Source of the DNA: Gymnopilus junonius
Taxonomy: Eukaryota; Basidiomycota; Agaricomycetes; Agaricales; Galerinaceae
Reading direction: 5' to 3'
Length of the DNA stretch: 64,000 nt
Assembly: GCA_015501075.1 (NCBI GenBank)
Contig: JADNYJ010000061.1
Span: 145,931-209,930, forward strand
A model generated the notes under the pieces. It had not been told where the DNA came from and ran no database searches. It saw nothing but the letters and a program-made list of their open reading frames with translations. Below are positions 11,790 to 23,344 of this stretch, in pieces. How positions within the stretch are numbered: the first letter of the stretch is position 1; each line of letters begins with the position of its first letter. The position numbers and the translations under genes were made by a program.

Positions 11790-12909
11790 TTGACAAGATC
11801 AGAAAAAAAATCAGTTAAGTAGTAGAGTATGCCCCGATGGAACATTTTCTTCATCTTGGAGTCCCAGGGGCCAGGACCTTCGAAAGATACTGCTGACCTA
11901 TGCCCCTCATAGCTTGCATAAAAGGTAGATGCCAACCACCAGTGTACCAGACAGGGGACCATGAAAAGCGCCATTCATAATACTCTGCACCAGAGGTGAC
12001 ATAATATGTACATCATATCAAAATATGACAAATGGACTTCTGGGGGCAAATGATGCCCTATGGGGAGTCTGGGAAAGTTGTCTGGAGGGACATTTGGATC
12101 TTGAGGATACTATCAAGACTGCCAGCTATGAGAATACAACATGTGATTTGTCTTCATCTCCAGGTCTTAGGCGAGTGTATGTTGGCACCCTTGTGCAAGC
12201 CACATCAAGGCCTAGATGATGTACAACATTTTCTGCTCTGATTGGATTCACTTCATTTTCCTTATGGATCTGAGAGTAATGAGATGGTAGTTCTTTGACA
12301 TCGCACCATTCAAGGATGGGTATCTGGAGCTTTTTCTGCAGGTGATCCAGGTCAAAGATATCACTGAAGGGTATAATCCCTGCAGCCGTTGCTAAATGAT
12401 GCCAGATTCAGATTGAGTAAAGATTTAAGTAAAACACCTGTTGTAGACTCACAAATATGATGGTCTGGAGCAAAAGGTGGGATGATTGGCCCACAGTCCT
12501 TGATGACCAAGGCAAACCATATCAACCTTATGGACATCATGAGTCCAGCAAGCTTCAGCCAGATTTATTCAACCTTTACACACATAGTTCATGAACTCAT
12601 TGGCTAATTGAAATAGTTGGGCTGATAAGGAAGGTTGAGATATCTTGAACAAAAGGGGTACATACTAAATCCTGCATTAGACCAACTAGTAATGTAAACC
12701 ATACCACTGTCCCTTAGATTGTCTACCAGTTCACCATCCAGTCTTTTTGTACCGTAAAGCAAGGAACAGAGATATGCACCTCTAAACCAGACTGTTGCAG
12801 GTCCATTCACTACTTTCAGTGGGGGTCGGCAATGTCTGCCATTGTCACATACCATAACACAAGTGTGACATGTGCCGAAACCCTCAAATGAGTGACCCAG
12901 ATCGTCCAT
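11790..12909 (-). pseudogene. Decayed gene resembling basidiomycete O-fucosyltransferase-like proteins
   Basis: The minus strand keeps a 101-codon frame from 12909 (MDDLGHSFEGF, HCRPPLKVVNG, GAYLCSLLYGT, YITSWSNAGFS, PYQPNYFN). Across stops and shifts it continues as NEFMNYVCKG, NLAEACWTHDVHKVD, then KLQIPILEWCDVKELP, and further to about 11790. The order of these blocks is one I associate with a family of secreted or Golgi basidiomycete proteins linked to the GDP-fucose O-fucosyltransferase fold. That assignment is from memory and is the weak point. Several stops, frameshifts and a missing C-terminal half make it a pseudogene. It sits about 200 bp from gypsy A. Confidence 0.5.
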
Positions 12910-13111
12910 TCTTTACACCCAGCTTTGCTGCTCCATAAAACACAATTTTCAGGGTATTAAGATATGATAGACACTATTGATACATCGTTTATATTTTTAT
13001 ACCCCATTGATGCCACCAAGTGGCTACATCTCCTGCCAAAGTGGATTAAACAGGGTAATTAAATTTACCATTTTATAAACTCACCAGAGAGCAACTTCGA
13101 TGTTACACTTT

Positions 13112-13116
13112 GCTGA
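13112..13116. repeat. Target-site duplication of gypsy A (left)
   Basis: GCTGA directly before the 5' LTR, repeated at 20370-20374 directly after the 3' LTR. The perfect 5-bp pair fixes both element ends. Confidence 0.95.
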
Positions 13117-13590
13117 TGTTATATATGCGCCTCCAACCAACTCTGATCTCCAACTATATGAACTCTGACCTCATGATCTCCTCAAAATACTACAAGTCCC
13201 GGAACATGTAGACACTTAGATTACACATAGCTAGACAACTCCGAGTAGCACAGAATAACTTACATGTCTGCCTGCTCACTAGTACACATATGGTCTCTGC
13301 TTAGTTTCCTTTGTAGTATAAAAACCTTAGAACTATTATTAGGTACCTTAGTTCATATATTGTTCATTAATCAATCCATGCTCTCTACTCTGCTCTCTCA
13401 TTCTGATCTGACTCCAAAATTTGAGACAATGTCCAGACAATGGAGTGCAACACACATGTTGAAGCTGAAGTCTCAACCCTACATCTACATATGTTATGCT
13501 AAGACCAACTGCAACACTGACGTACTCCAATGTAGCTCCGACATGGATCCCCTCTGCCTTCCCTTCATTTAGACCATCAAGAACTTAACA
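13117..13590 (+). repeat. 5' LTR of gypsy A (474 bp)
   Basis: Starts TGTTATATATG and ends CTTAACA, giving TG...CA ends. The 3' LTR has the same length. Confidence 0.95.
13317..13323 (+). promoter_or_regulatory. TATA box in the gypsy A 5' LTR
   Basis: TATAAAA about 200 bp into the LTR, at the position expected for the U3/R promoter. It is conserved in copies B and C. Confidence 0.6.
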
Positions 13591-13627
13591 GTATATACAA
13601 ACTCATACTGCTTCTGGACTCCTGACC

Positions 13628-14921
13628 ATGGCCACTACAACATCCCATACTACTGCCAACTCCCATGCAGCTGGACAGAATGAATCCCACACCATTGTGA
13701 TTCAGAATGTCAGAGACTACCCTGACCATCCAAATACACAACCTCCATCCTGCCTCAGCACCCTGACTCCCTTACCCTTGGGACCCTCATCAATGAGACA
13801 AACGAGTCCCAACCCATTGCCACCTCCTGCTCCTGGTTCCCCTGGTGGTGAACCTGACCCCGACAATGATGGCAATGATTTTGACCCCCACCCCAATGAT
13901 CACTCCGATCACTCTGATCACAACTCTGACCATGACCCCACTCCGAATCTTGCTGAAGCTATGATGCTCATGACCAAAGAGCTCAGGCATCACAATAGCC
14001 CTAAGGTTACCAAGACCAAAGCCTGCAAGCCTGACACCTTCGACGGCTCTGACACCCGGAAACTCAATGGTTTTATTTTACAGTGTAACCTTTACTTCCG
14101 AAACAACCGCACCTACACCACCGATGAAGACAAGGTTACGTTTGCCCTCTCCTATCTTCGCGGCCTTGCGATGGAATTCTTTGAGCCTGCAATACTGGAC
14201 TCAACAACTATTGAACCATGGATGGACAACTGGCAAGCCTTTATTGGCATGCTGAAGTCTGAATTTGGTCCATTCGATCTGACCTCTGATGCTGCTGTAG
14301 CCCTCAAAAACTTGAAGATGCCTGAGAACCAAAGGATCATCAAGTACAACGTGGAATTCAAGTGCTTGTCTATTCGATCGTGCTGGGACAGCGTCGCTCT
14401 CCGACACTGCTACTACTCCGTCTGGTGGAACACATCAAGGACGTTATGGCTAGCCGTGGCAAGCCACAAACTCTCAAAGACCTTCAAGAGCTCGCCCAGG
14501 ATATCGACACTCATTACTGGGAATGCATCCGCGAGAAGCCACAACAGGACAAGAATGCGCAAAGGTCCTCCGACAAACTGTCCGATCGTACCTCCGACAA
14601 GTCCTCCGACAATCATTCAAACCACAACCACGGCAATAACAACAACAACAATAAGTCCTCGCAATCCTCTTCCTACCGCAAGAACAACTCGGGCAACTCC
14701 TCTGGCTCGAAAACCTCCGACTCCATCTCGACAAACTTGGCAAGGATGGCAAGCTGACTGCCGAAGAATGCAAATGCCGCTTCGACAACAATCTCTGTCT
14801 CTTCTGTGGGTCGCTTGGACACCGAGCTAGCGAGTGTCCGAAGTCCACTTCCTCTGCCTCCAAGGCAAAAGCACGCACCGCCAAAGTTTCGAATCCCAGC
14901 GCCGAGGATTCAAAAAAATAG
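13628..14921 (+). pseudogene. gag: gag of gypsy A
   Basis: Starts MATTTSHTTANSHAAGQ and encodes a capsid-type Gag: a Pro/Asp/His-rich N-terminus, then the capsid fold (KLNGFILQCNLYFRNN, FALSYLRGLAMEFFEP, WQAFIGMLKSEFGPFD). After two 1-nt frame changes (near 14400 and 14740) it reaches a zinc knuckle, CLFCGSLGHRASEC (CX2CX4HX4C). Gag forms the virus-like particle and binds the element RNA. The frame ends at TAG 14919-14921. Because of the shifts the full protein cannot be made from this copy. Copy B encodes the same protein with its own TGA stop at an Arg codon. Confidence 0.85.
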
Positions 14922-14980
14922 TCAGCAGTCCTCATCCCTTCGCACACACTGGGGATCGCGTTGACACTGGCTGTGTGCAT

Positions 14981-17900
14981 ATGAAGGAAGTAAGGCTCAA
15001 TGCATCCGCTCTTTCTGACCCTGACTCTCTCCGACTCTCATTAACATCTCTGCTCCGACCCGACCTTAAGTCACTAATGTTAATTGACTCTGGCTCTAGC
15101 CATTGTTTTGTTGATACCCTTTTTATCCGTTCTAATAATTTACTCCCTTCTCCGATCAATCTGGTTAAGCTCAAACTGATTGATGGCTCCTACGGCAACA
15201 TGATAACTGAAACCCTCTCCATCCCGATTACATTTCCCTCCGGTGAAACTATTACCATTGACTTTTTCGTAACCTCGCTGGACTCCTCCTGTGTTCTGGT
15301 TCTAGGATATAACTGGCTCTTCCGCTACAATCCGTTGATTGACTGGAAATTGGGCCATATCGACTTCCGTTCCAAACTACTTGACAACCCGGCTCCGACG
15401 TCATCCCATAGGCCAGCTCTGCTGCCTACACCTCCATTATTGGAACCTCCGACCCCTCCGCTTCCTCCGATTACTCCTATGGTTACACCTCCAACCCCTC
15501 CGACCTCTGTAGCATCTTCTGATGCACCTCACATCTCGCTAATCAATGCAGCTGCTTTCACAAGAGCATGCAAGTTACCTGGCACTCAAAGTTTCACAGT
15601 TCACCTCTCCGATCCACCATCTCCGCTCATGCTGCTTCCGTCTCCGACGAAGCACCTGATCTGTCTAGTATTCCTCCTGAATACCATGACTTTGCAGATG
15701 TCTTCAGTAAATCTAAAGCTGACACGCTCGCACCCCATCGACCTTACAACCTCAAGATCAATCTCGAACCTGGCACTTCCCCTCCCGTTGGAAATATGTA
15801 CTCCCTTTCACAATCCGAACTTCAATCCCTCCGAGAATTTATCGACGAGCACCTCCGAATCGGTTTCATTCGACCTTCAACCTCTCCGCATGGCACTCCG
15901 ATCCTTTTCATTCACAAAAAGGATGGATCACTACGACTTTGCATCGACTTTAGAGGATTAAACAAGATCACGAAGAAAGACCGATATCTGCTTCTGCTCA
16001 TCTCCGACCTCCTGTCCACTGCTGGTAAAGCATGCATCTATATGGCTATCGACCTCCGACATGCCTATCACCTAGTCTGCATAGCGGAAGGTGATGAATG
16101 GAAAACAGCGTTCCGAACACGCTATGGATCGTTTGAATGGAATGTTATGCCATTTGGACTGTCCAATGTGCCTGCCATTTTTCAACGCTTCACGAACGAC
16201 ATACTAAGTGATTTATTAGATGTGTCTGTCATCGTTTACCTTGACAACATCCTGATCTACTCCGATGATCCTACCCAGCATAAGGAACACATTCGCGAAG
16301 TCCTCCGACGTCTCCGACAACATGGTCTGTATGCCCGCTCTGACAAATGCAATTTCTCTATGAACACAGTTAATTACCTTGGATTCATTCTTTCACCAGA
16401 AGGCCTCAAGATGGATGAAAGCAAGATCAAGACTATCCAAGATTGGCCTGAACCCAAGAAGATTAAGGATGTTCAATCCTTCTTAGGTTTTGCAAATTTC
16501 TTCCAATGATTTATCTCTGACTACTCCGACATCATTGTTCTGCTCACCTGACTCACTAGGAAAGGAACCCCTTGGCAATTCAATGATGCTGCTCGAAAAG
16601 CCTTCAACAAGCTCAAGAAAGTGTTTACAACTGCTCCAATACTTACTCACTGGGTTCCTGACTGTCCGATTATTGTGGAAACTGATGCTTCTGACTATGT
16701 GCTTGGAGTGATCCTCTCCATCCACACCTCCGACAATAAGATTCACCCTGTTGCATTTCACTCATGAACTTTCACAGGTCCTGAAATCAACTACGACACC
16801 CATGACAAAGAACTACTAGCAATCTTCGATGCGTTTAAAGTATGGCGACATTATCTGGAAGGCTCTGCCACTCTGATCAACATTGTCACCAATCACAAGA
16901 ATCTAACATATTTTGCAACTACCAAAGTTCTTACTCACTGACAAGCCTGCTGGTCCGAATATCTCTGCCAATTCAACCTCATCATCTGCTTCTGCCCTGG
17001 ACATCTTGGTACAAACCTGACTCTTTAACTAGATGATGGGATGTCTATCCCAAAGGGGGAAATAGTGACTATGCAAGCATTAACCCAAGCAACTTCTGAC
17101 CTATTTTCACCCAAGAACAACTCTCTGCATCCCTCTGTGCCACTCAACTCTTTGAACCCACCCTCCATGCAGTATCCCTCATGGACTCCGACCTACTCCG
17201 ACATGACATTCTTGCTGCGCTACCCTCTGACCCAGTTTACCTTGCTCACATGAAGGAACCAAAACCACACTGGTCCCTTGATCCAGATGGTTACCTCCGT
17301 CATGAATCACGCATCTACGTTCCTGATGCATCTGACCTCTGACTCCGCATCCTCCAACACAAGCACAATTATATCCTTGCTGGACACCCTGGACAAAATA
17401 AGACAACTAGTCTTATCCTTCATGAATACACCTGGCCCAGACTACAAGACTTCATGAAGAAGTATTGCAAATTGTGTACAACATGTATGCATTCCAAACC
17501 TCAATGACACAAACCCTACGGATTGCTCAAACAGCTCCGATCCCGAACGTTCCTGGAATTCAATATCAATGGACTTTATCGAAATCCTTCTGATGTCTGA
17601 TGGACACGATGCAATCCTAGTCATTGTTGACCAACTCACCAAGCAAGCTATATTCATTCCGACCACCTCTGCTTGCACCTCCAAAGACCTTGCCATGCTT
17701 TTCATCATTCATGTGTTCTCCAAGCACGGCATCCCCGAACATGTCACCTCTGACATGGACCTGAATTCATCTCCGCTTCTTCCGATCCTTAGGAAAAGCA
17801 CTCGACATGAAACTCCATTTCACTTCTGGATACCATCCTGAAGGCGATGGCCAGACTGAATCACTAATCAGACACTAGAGCAATACCTCCAAATTTATTG

Positions 17901-18722
17901 CAACTATCAGCAAGATAATTGGTCAAGTCTATTACCTCTTGCAGAGTTTGCTTACAACAACACTCCTAGTGCTACTACTGGCATTTCACCATTCTTTGCT
18001 AATAAAGGTTACCACCCTAACATGGCTATCCACCCCAAACATGACCTCGCCTCTGCTTGTGCTCATGATTTTGTTGTTGATCTAGATGAATTACACAAAG
18101 AACTCAAGAATGCTATCGCTGAATCACAAAAGCATTATCAAGTCTCTGCTGACCTCTGACGACTCCACCCCCTGACTTCCAAGTCAGACAGCAAGCATTC
18201 ATCAAAGCAAAGTTCTTCTGCACCACACATCCCTCCAAGAAACTCTCCAAAAAATATTACAGTCCTTTTGATATCATCGCCAAAGCCAGCACACACTCTT
18301 TTACTTTACGACTTCCTGACTCCATGCATGGTGTTCACCCTGTTTACCATGTTTCTATGCTGGAACCATTTACTCTGAATGATATTCCGAATCAGACTCA
18401 ATCTCTGCCTCTGCCTGTTGAAGTCGAAGGTGAAATCAAATATGAAATCACTGAAGTCCTTGACTCCAAGCTTGATCAATGATGCAAGTGCAAGCTATTG
18501 TACTTGGTTCACTGGTTAGGTTATGAAGGCACCAATGAAGAACAATCCTGGCTCCCAGCTACTGAACTCAAACATGCACCTGACCTCATCTCCAACTTTC
18601 ACTCTGCTTACCCACAAACCCAGACCCCTGTCATCTCTCACTTAGCTCACAATTCACCAAAAAACATCATTAACAAGAAAGACAAGTTTATAGAAAAAAG
18701 ACAAGAAAAGAAAATTTTTTAA
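14981..18722 (+). pseudogene. pol: pol of gypsy A (PR-RT-RH-IN-chromodomain)
   Basis: Protease with LIDSGSSHCFVD near 15080. A 1-nt deletion relative to copy B falls near 15615. The reverse transcriptase runs about 15830-16440 (HKKDGSLRLCIDFRGLNK, MPFGLSN) with the catalytic motif changed to YLDN at 16237-16248. RNase H ([21 protein letters not shown]) spans 16680-16920. The integrase has a His/Cys zinc part near 17360-17510 and the core motifs MDFIEIL near 17570 and [10 protein letters not shown] near 17830. The chromodomain (YLVHWLGYEGTNEEQSWLP) lies near 18440-18620. TGA stops replace expected Arg codons at 16507, 16549, 16765, 17341 and 18480, among others. Pol would copy the RNA and insert the cDNA. 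This copy is dead. Confidence 0.9.
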
Positions 18723-18741
18723 AACTTTACAAAATTACTAT

Positions 18742-19800
18742 CTACTGATGAGTGCACTTTGCTGGCACCTCATACATCCTCATTCCTTCTAATCCTCCAT
18801 CATCCTCATCCTCCTCCTCATCCTCCTCTGAATCTGACAACTTATCCCTTTTCCTCTTCAACCCTTAACCTCTCCCTCACTCTCACTCCTCATTTCTGCA
18901 TCTGACCTCTCCTCCTCCTGTTCACCCATCACTGCTCTGACTACCTCCTTCTCCAACTCCTCCACTCCTCCGACTCATCCACCTCAACCTTCTTCCCTGT
19001 CTAAGGCTGCCATGACCCTCTCATACCTCTCGTTCAAATACTCCACCTCCATCAATTCCCTCCTGGTCTGACAGTATGTACTCCGATGCACTGGCTCCGA
19101 CAGTGCATATGGGGGATCTTGAATCCAGGACATGTCTTCCCACAAGTCCTGGATCTCCCTCAGGTATTGAGCAATGTGCTCGATACCCAGCCCTTTCTGC
19201 GCCTCTGCCATCTCTTGGCTTGGGCTTTGCCACCCCCATCCCTTGGCTGGTCATACCTCTGACTCTGCCTGACCCTCTGACCTTGCAGCTCCTCTGCCAA
19301 TTTGCAACCCTTGTGCTGCACTTGGCAGTGCTTGCAAACCGCCTTGCTGGTACCCTCCCTAAAAACAAATCACAAGTCAATAATTAAATCATAACAAAGA
19401 AAAATTAAAACTGGGACTTACCTTGGCTATAGGCACTTTGCCCCCACCTGCATGCACTGAATGCAGATGACTCCAACCATCACCTCATACACTCTGGCTG
19501 ACTCCTGCATCGCAACCACCTTCTGCTACATTGCAGCTGCCTTCTCCTTTGGCTGTGCCTTCTTCTTCCTCTTGCAGTTTTCCTCTGCTCTGCCTCTGCT
19601 GCCTTCTCTGCCTCCACTGCCTCCTCCACCTCAGCTGCCCTCCATGCTTCTTCTGCCACCTGTTCTGCCTCTGCATGCTCCTCTGCCTCCCATTGCTTCT
19701 GCTCCATCTGTTCTTGCTTCTGATGAGCTCCTCCCACTGGAGTGCGAGTTTCTGCTCCTGTGCTTTGAGATCTTCGAGGTCTTCAAAATCCTCTGAGTCA
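18742..19800 (-). pseudogene. Antisense accessory gene of gypsy A
   Basis: Lies between pol and the 3' LTR on the strand opposite pol and ends 20 bp from the pol stop, tail to tail. Read on the minus strand it has an N-terminal Glu/Ala/Arg-rich coiled coil, then ICIQCMQVGAKC, a 63-nt intron (19359-19421; donor GTAAGT, acceptor TTTTTAG), a block shared with copy B (GIEHIAQYLREIQDL, MSWIQDPPYA) and an acidic tail ending MRMYEVPAKCTHQ. The first codons (MSHTDSN in B and C) are deleted here, and frameshifts break the coiled coil and the second Cys cluster. The function is unknown. In B and C the layout suggests a nuclear, protein-binding factor, which is an inference. Confidence 0.7.
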
Positions 19801-19895
19801 GAGAGGACTGAACAAAAATTTCAAACAACCAAAACCAACCAGCACATGACCATTCCCATGCACAGGCCTCAAGGTTTGGCCTAAGGGGGAAATAC

Positions 19896-20369
19896 TGTTA
19901 TATATGCACCTCTGACCAACTCCAATCTCTGACTATATGAACTCTGACCTCATGATCTCCTCGAAATACTACAAGTCCTGGAACATGTAGACACTTAGAT
20001 TACACATAGCTAGACAACTCCAAGTAGCACAGAATAACTTACATGTCTGCCTGCTCACTAGTACATGTATGGTCTCCACTTAGTTTCCTCTGTAGTATAA
20101 AAACCTTAGAACTATTATTAGGTACCTTAGTTCATATATTGTTCATTAATCAATCCATGCTCTCTACTCTGCTCTCTTATTCTGATCTGACTCTGAAATT
20201 CAAGACAATGTCCAGACAACGGAGTGCAACACACACGTTGAAGCTGAAGTCTCAACCCTACATCTACATATGTTATGCTAAGACCAACTCCAACACCAAT
20301 GTACTCTGACATAGCTCTGATGTGGATCCCCTCTGCCTTCCCTTCATTTAGACCATCGAGAACTTAACA
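19896..20369 (+). repeat. 3' LTR of gypsy A (474 bp)
   Basis: Same length and ends as the 5' LTR. It is preceded by a polypurine tract and followed by GCTGA. Confidence 0.95.
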
Positions 20370-20374
20370 GCTGA
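20370..20374. repeat. Target-site duplication of gypsy A (right)
   Basis: GCTGA, matching 13112-13116. Confidence 0.95.
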
Positions 20375-21021
20375 GACAAATTTATAACTGGACAAAGCCC
20401 TACAAATTGGCCAGGAAACATTACTTTTCTGAGTTGAATCTGCTGAGATGGCATCCAAAATTCCTACTAATTCTGCAGTATTACACTCAGATGTCAATTT
20501 AATTGTAAATTTACAAGAACGATTTTTTTAACTACTCTATACAAACATTTTTTGGTAGTAAGCCTAAGGACCATTGTCTAATCCTGGCATGTCTATAGCT
20601 GATTACCAGCAAATATAATAGGTTAGTAGAAATGAATCTGGCTGCCAACTCATAGACAGATTATAATTTAAAGCATCTAAATCAAATGAACAGGAAAAAT
20701 ACTGCAACTTGCAATTTATTTCATGGAAAACGGGCCAATAATGACCTTGCTATGCCCTTCAAAAGTGAGAGGCATGGAGGTGAGGGCCTGTTTCTCCATG
20801 CTTGGATCATGCAAAGTTGGTACCAAATCGGGAAGTCATCCACATCAGGTGTCAATTTTGATCTCAATTTCACAATTTCTTCTGTAAAATTGGGCTATGC
20901 AAGCTCAGAATGACATTTTATCATATATTGGCCATGCTACTGGGAGATATTTGGACTTCTGAATTTACTAGTGATTTAATTCCCAATGGGTTGGCTTTTG
21001 TCACAATTTGCATTATGTAAA
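20375..21021. other. AT-rich spacer, nothing recognised
   Basis: Sequence between gypsy A and the LTR of element E, contiguous with 12910-13116 before gypsy A inserted. The longest frame is 75 codons and has no motif. Confidence 0.4.
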
Positions 21022-21209
21022 TGTAACAGAGGCCCACCATGGGCCTAGCAGACATTGCTGACCCCCACTTTCAGGGGAGCATACACATTCACTATATCAG
21101 GAGGCCCATTGCATTTATAGGAAGGAAAATAAATTTGCATTCATATTGATGGTGGCTCCATAAGAAAAATGCAGAAAGCAGCAAGAGACAGTAGTAGAGA
21201 AGCAACATA

Positions 21210-21420
21210 CAGTGAGGGACAAAACCATTACAATGTTTTATACATTTGAAGTAAACCAGGAATAACTTAGGAACCAAGCAAGCTAAAACCTTGAAATTTT
21301 AAATGTAGATAGCCCCAGGTATTTCTACCCAAACATATATAAATGATTATGTAAGCATAATTTCTTCCCACATTACAAATTATTTAAAAGCACAAGTACA
21401 CTGTAATGGTTTTGTCCCTC
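21210..21420 (+). repeat. Left terminal inverted repeat of the Tc1 element
   Basis: 211 bp, inverse of 22581-22791 with few differences. The terminal motif is repeated in inverse orientation at the inner edge, so the arm can itself fold back. Confidence 0.9.
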
Positions 21421-21447
21421 TTGAAAATTATATACTATTTAGAGTAT

Positions 21448-22454
21448 TTAGTACTTGGTATAGCCTCCCCTGGCTTTTGCAACAGCTGCAACCCTCCTTG
21501 GCATACTTTCTATCAAATTCTGACATACAGAAGCTGGAATTTCATTCCACACCTTCTGTGTCCTCTCCCAAAGTTCTGCTATGCTAGAAGGCTGGGTTTT
21601 ATACTCTGCAAGCCTAGCCTTGAGGTAAACCCAAAGGTGTTGAGGTCTGCTGATTGAGGTGGCCATATCATAACTTCCAAACCACTGTCTTCTAGCCACT
21701 TCATTGCCTTTTTACTCTTGTGCTTGGGGTCATTGTCTTGCTGAAAAATGACATCTTCAGGTTTTTTGTTGAAATATTCAAGACTTTGCTGAAGTTCATC
21801 TTCCAGGATAGACACATAAAGGTCAGCATCCATCCTCCCATAAATCTTGGTCCCATATCCAACTCCTTCCCAAAACATACAGCCCCAGAACATCAAGTTT
21901 CCTCCTGCAAACTTGACTGTGCCTTCCACCAGCCTATCAGAAAGTGCTTCCCCTAGCATTTTCCACACCCATTTCCTCCCATCTGACCCCAAACAATTGA
22001 CTTTGGTCTCATCTGTGTAAACCACCCTCTTCCAGTCCTCAACAGTCCAGTGGAGGTGAGCCATTGCAAAGTCCATACATTCCCTCTTATGTCATTTGGA
22101 GAGAAAAGGCCATTTTTTCTTGACAACAGGCTTTAATCCTGTGTCCTGAAGTGCCCTGTGGACTGTCTTTGATGAGAGAGGCTCATTAATGATGTCTTTT
22201 AAGGTTTTGGCAATCTCAACAGCATTTTCAGCCTTGCAAGAAGTGATAAGGCATAGAGCATATTGGACATTGGATGGTGAAAGCTTGCGAGGATGACCAC
22301 CAGTGGACTTGGGAAGGTCAGGGCAGAATTTGTTGTGGATATGGGATATAGAGGCAGTAGAACAACCAGTCATTCCTTCAATTTGGAGAGTAGAATGTCC
22401 TAGGTTAAGAAAATGAATAATGTGGGTGCATTGGGCAGAGGTAAGTCAGTGCAT
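21448..22454 (-). pseudogene. Tc1/mariner DDE transposase
   Basis: Begins at ATG 22454 and ends KARGGYTKY at 21448. The N-terminal helix-turn-helix part holds IIHFLNLGHSTLQIEG and GGHPRKLSP. The catalytic core shows VVYTDETKVN (first Asp) and FQQDNDPKHKS (second Asp). The third block, normally SADLNPIEHLW, reads SADLN followed directly by HLW in a new frame. A deletion of about 10 bp has removed the third catalytic acid and shifted the frame. Two further stops are TGA, the third codon and one after the PFLSK motif, where CGA (Arg) is expected. The enzyme would cut at the repeats and insert at TA. This copy is inactive. Confidence 0.9.
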
Positions 22455-22580
22455 AGTGAATTAGTGAGTTGTGGGGGGTTGAAAACATTGTACAAGACTA
22501 TATATACCTTTCCAACCCATTTACATGATTTTACTTGTATTTATTTGGCTGTTATCAACAAAGTCAGGTGATTTGTCTGA

Positions 22581-22791
22581 GAGGGATAAAACCATTACAA
22601 TGTACTTGTGCTTTTAAATAATTTGTAGTGTGGGAAGAAATCATGCTTACATAATCATTTATATATGTTTGGGTAGAAATACCTGGGGCTATCTACATTT
22701 AAAATTTCAAGGTTTTAGCTTGCTTGGTTCCTAAGTTATTCCTGGTTTACTTCAAATGTATAAAACATTGCAATAGTTTTGTCCCTCACTG
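22581..22791 (-). repeat. Right terminal inverted repeat of the Tc1 element
   Basis: 211 bp, inverse of 21210-21420. Confidence 0.9.
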
Positions 22792-22915
22792 TATGTGCAT
22801 TGCAGTCATGTCATGAACCATCCTGCAACTTGGTTAGGGCAAGGCAATGCTCATATAATCATGACCACATGATTACACATGGTGGACCTTTATTTACTAA
22901 TGCCTTCATACTCAC

Positions 22916-22923
22916 TATATAAG
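22916..22923 (+). promoter_or_regulatory. TATA box of element E LTR
   Basis: TATATAAG, 10 bp before the copia 1 insertion. Copia 1 therefore separates this promoter from the gag it served. Confidence 0.55.
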
Positions 22924-22928
22924 GACTC

Positions 22929-22933
22929 AGGGG
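22929..22933. repeat. Target-site duplication of copia 1 (left)
   Basis: AGGGG, repeated at 29647-29651. Confidence 0.9.
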
Positions 22934-23331
22934 TGTTGACACAATAAGTGTCCATGTGACTACATCACATGACTCACATGACATGCGTGATCAGATGCAT
23001 CTATATGTGACTAGATCCAGTGATGACAGAGTATCATAGTCATCTTATATGACTAAAACATGTGATCACTTAGTGAGTGTATTACTCATCTTGTGAGTAG
23101 ATATTAGTAATTACATAGTAATTAGCTGAGTAATTGCCTTATGCATTACTCATACGTAGTTAGTCACTGCATGTCCTGTAGGTATATAAGGATGCTCTAA
23201 ACAGCGTCCTAATCTAAGTCATTTGCACTTCTGTAGTACCTAAGTAGTCACCTTAGCACTAGCCTCTCACAACCCAGGTAAGATAGTAGTTACAACAATA
23301 CTATGCAGAGCGCACTACTTGCTGCTCAATA
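22934..23331 (+). repeat. 5' LTR of copia 1 (398 bp)
   Basis: Differs from the 3' LTR at roughly a dozen sites, all transitions and mostly at CG, TG or CA dinucleotides. Confidence 0.95.
23183..23190 (+). promoter_or_regulatory. TATA box in copia 1 5' LTR
   Basis: TATATAAG about 250 bp into the LTR, with the remaining 140 bp acting as R and U5. Conserved in all copia LTRs of the window. Confidence 0.6.
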
Positions 23332-23344
23332 GGTTATGGGCCCC
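23332..23344 (+). other. Primer binding site of copia 1
   Basis: GGTTATGGGCCCC directly after the LTR. It resembles the complement of the anticodon stem-loop of initiator tRNA-Met, the half-tRNA primer used by many copia elements. Copia 2 keeps GGGCCCATAACC inverted at 35780-35791. Confidence 0.6.

Larger units (their letters stand above)
13117..20369 (+). mobile_element. Ty3/gypsy chromovirus, copy A (full length, inactive)
   Basis: A 7253-bp LTR retrotransposon flanked by a perfect 5-bp duplication. In order it holds the 5' LTR, gag with a zinc knuckle, protease, reverse transcriptase, RNase H, integrase, chromodomain, an antisense accessory gene, a polypurine tract (AAGGGGGAAATAC before 19896) and the 3' LTR. 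The chromodomain after the integrase places it in the chromovirus lineage, whose members target chromatin on insertion. Coding regions carry frameshifts and many TGA stops, and the reverse transcriptase motif reads YLDN, so this copy cannot move by itself. Copy B (42409-49723) and fragment C (36190-37502) belong to the same family. Confidence 0.95.
21210..22791 (-). mobile_element. Tc1/mariner element (1582 bp) with 211-bp terminal inverted repeats
   Basis: Flanked by TA on both sides (21208-21209 and 22792-22793) and bounded by CAGTGAGGGACAAAAC and its inverse. Both arms are 211 bp (21210-21420 and 22581-22791). Each arm ends internally with an inverted copy of the terminal motif (CACTGTAATGGTTTTGTCCC). 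The single gene runs on the minus strand. The element sits in the LTR of element E. Confidence 0.95.

Noticed and set aside
13591..13627. Primer binding site for gypsy A
   Set aside because: The bases after the LTR (GTATATACAAACTC) match no tRNA 3' end I know, so I left it unannotated.
19461..19884. Plus-strand frames rich in Leu, Pro, Ser and Cys opposite the antisense accessory gene
   Set aside because: They are mirror frames of the Glu/Ala/Arg coiled coil, whose codons read as Leu/Ser/Cys on the other strand. The same occurs at 36541-37047 and 43083-43335.
22992..23160. Repeated tgtgac, catgac and agtaatta motifs in the copia LTR, which might look like a tandem array
   Set aside because: They are short and irregular and belong to the U3 region of the LTR. 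There is no CRISPR-like spacing.
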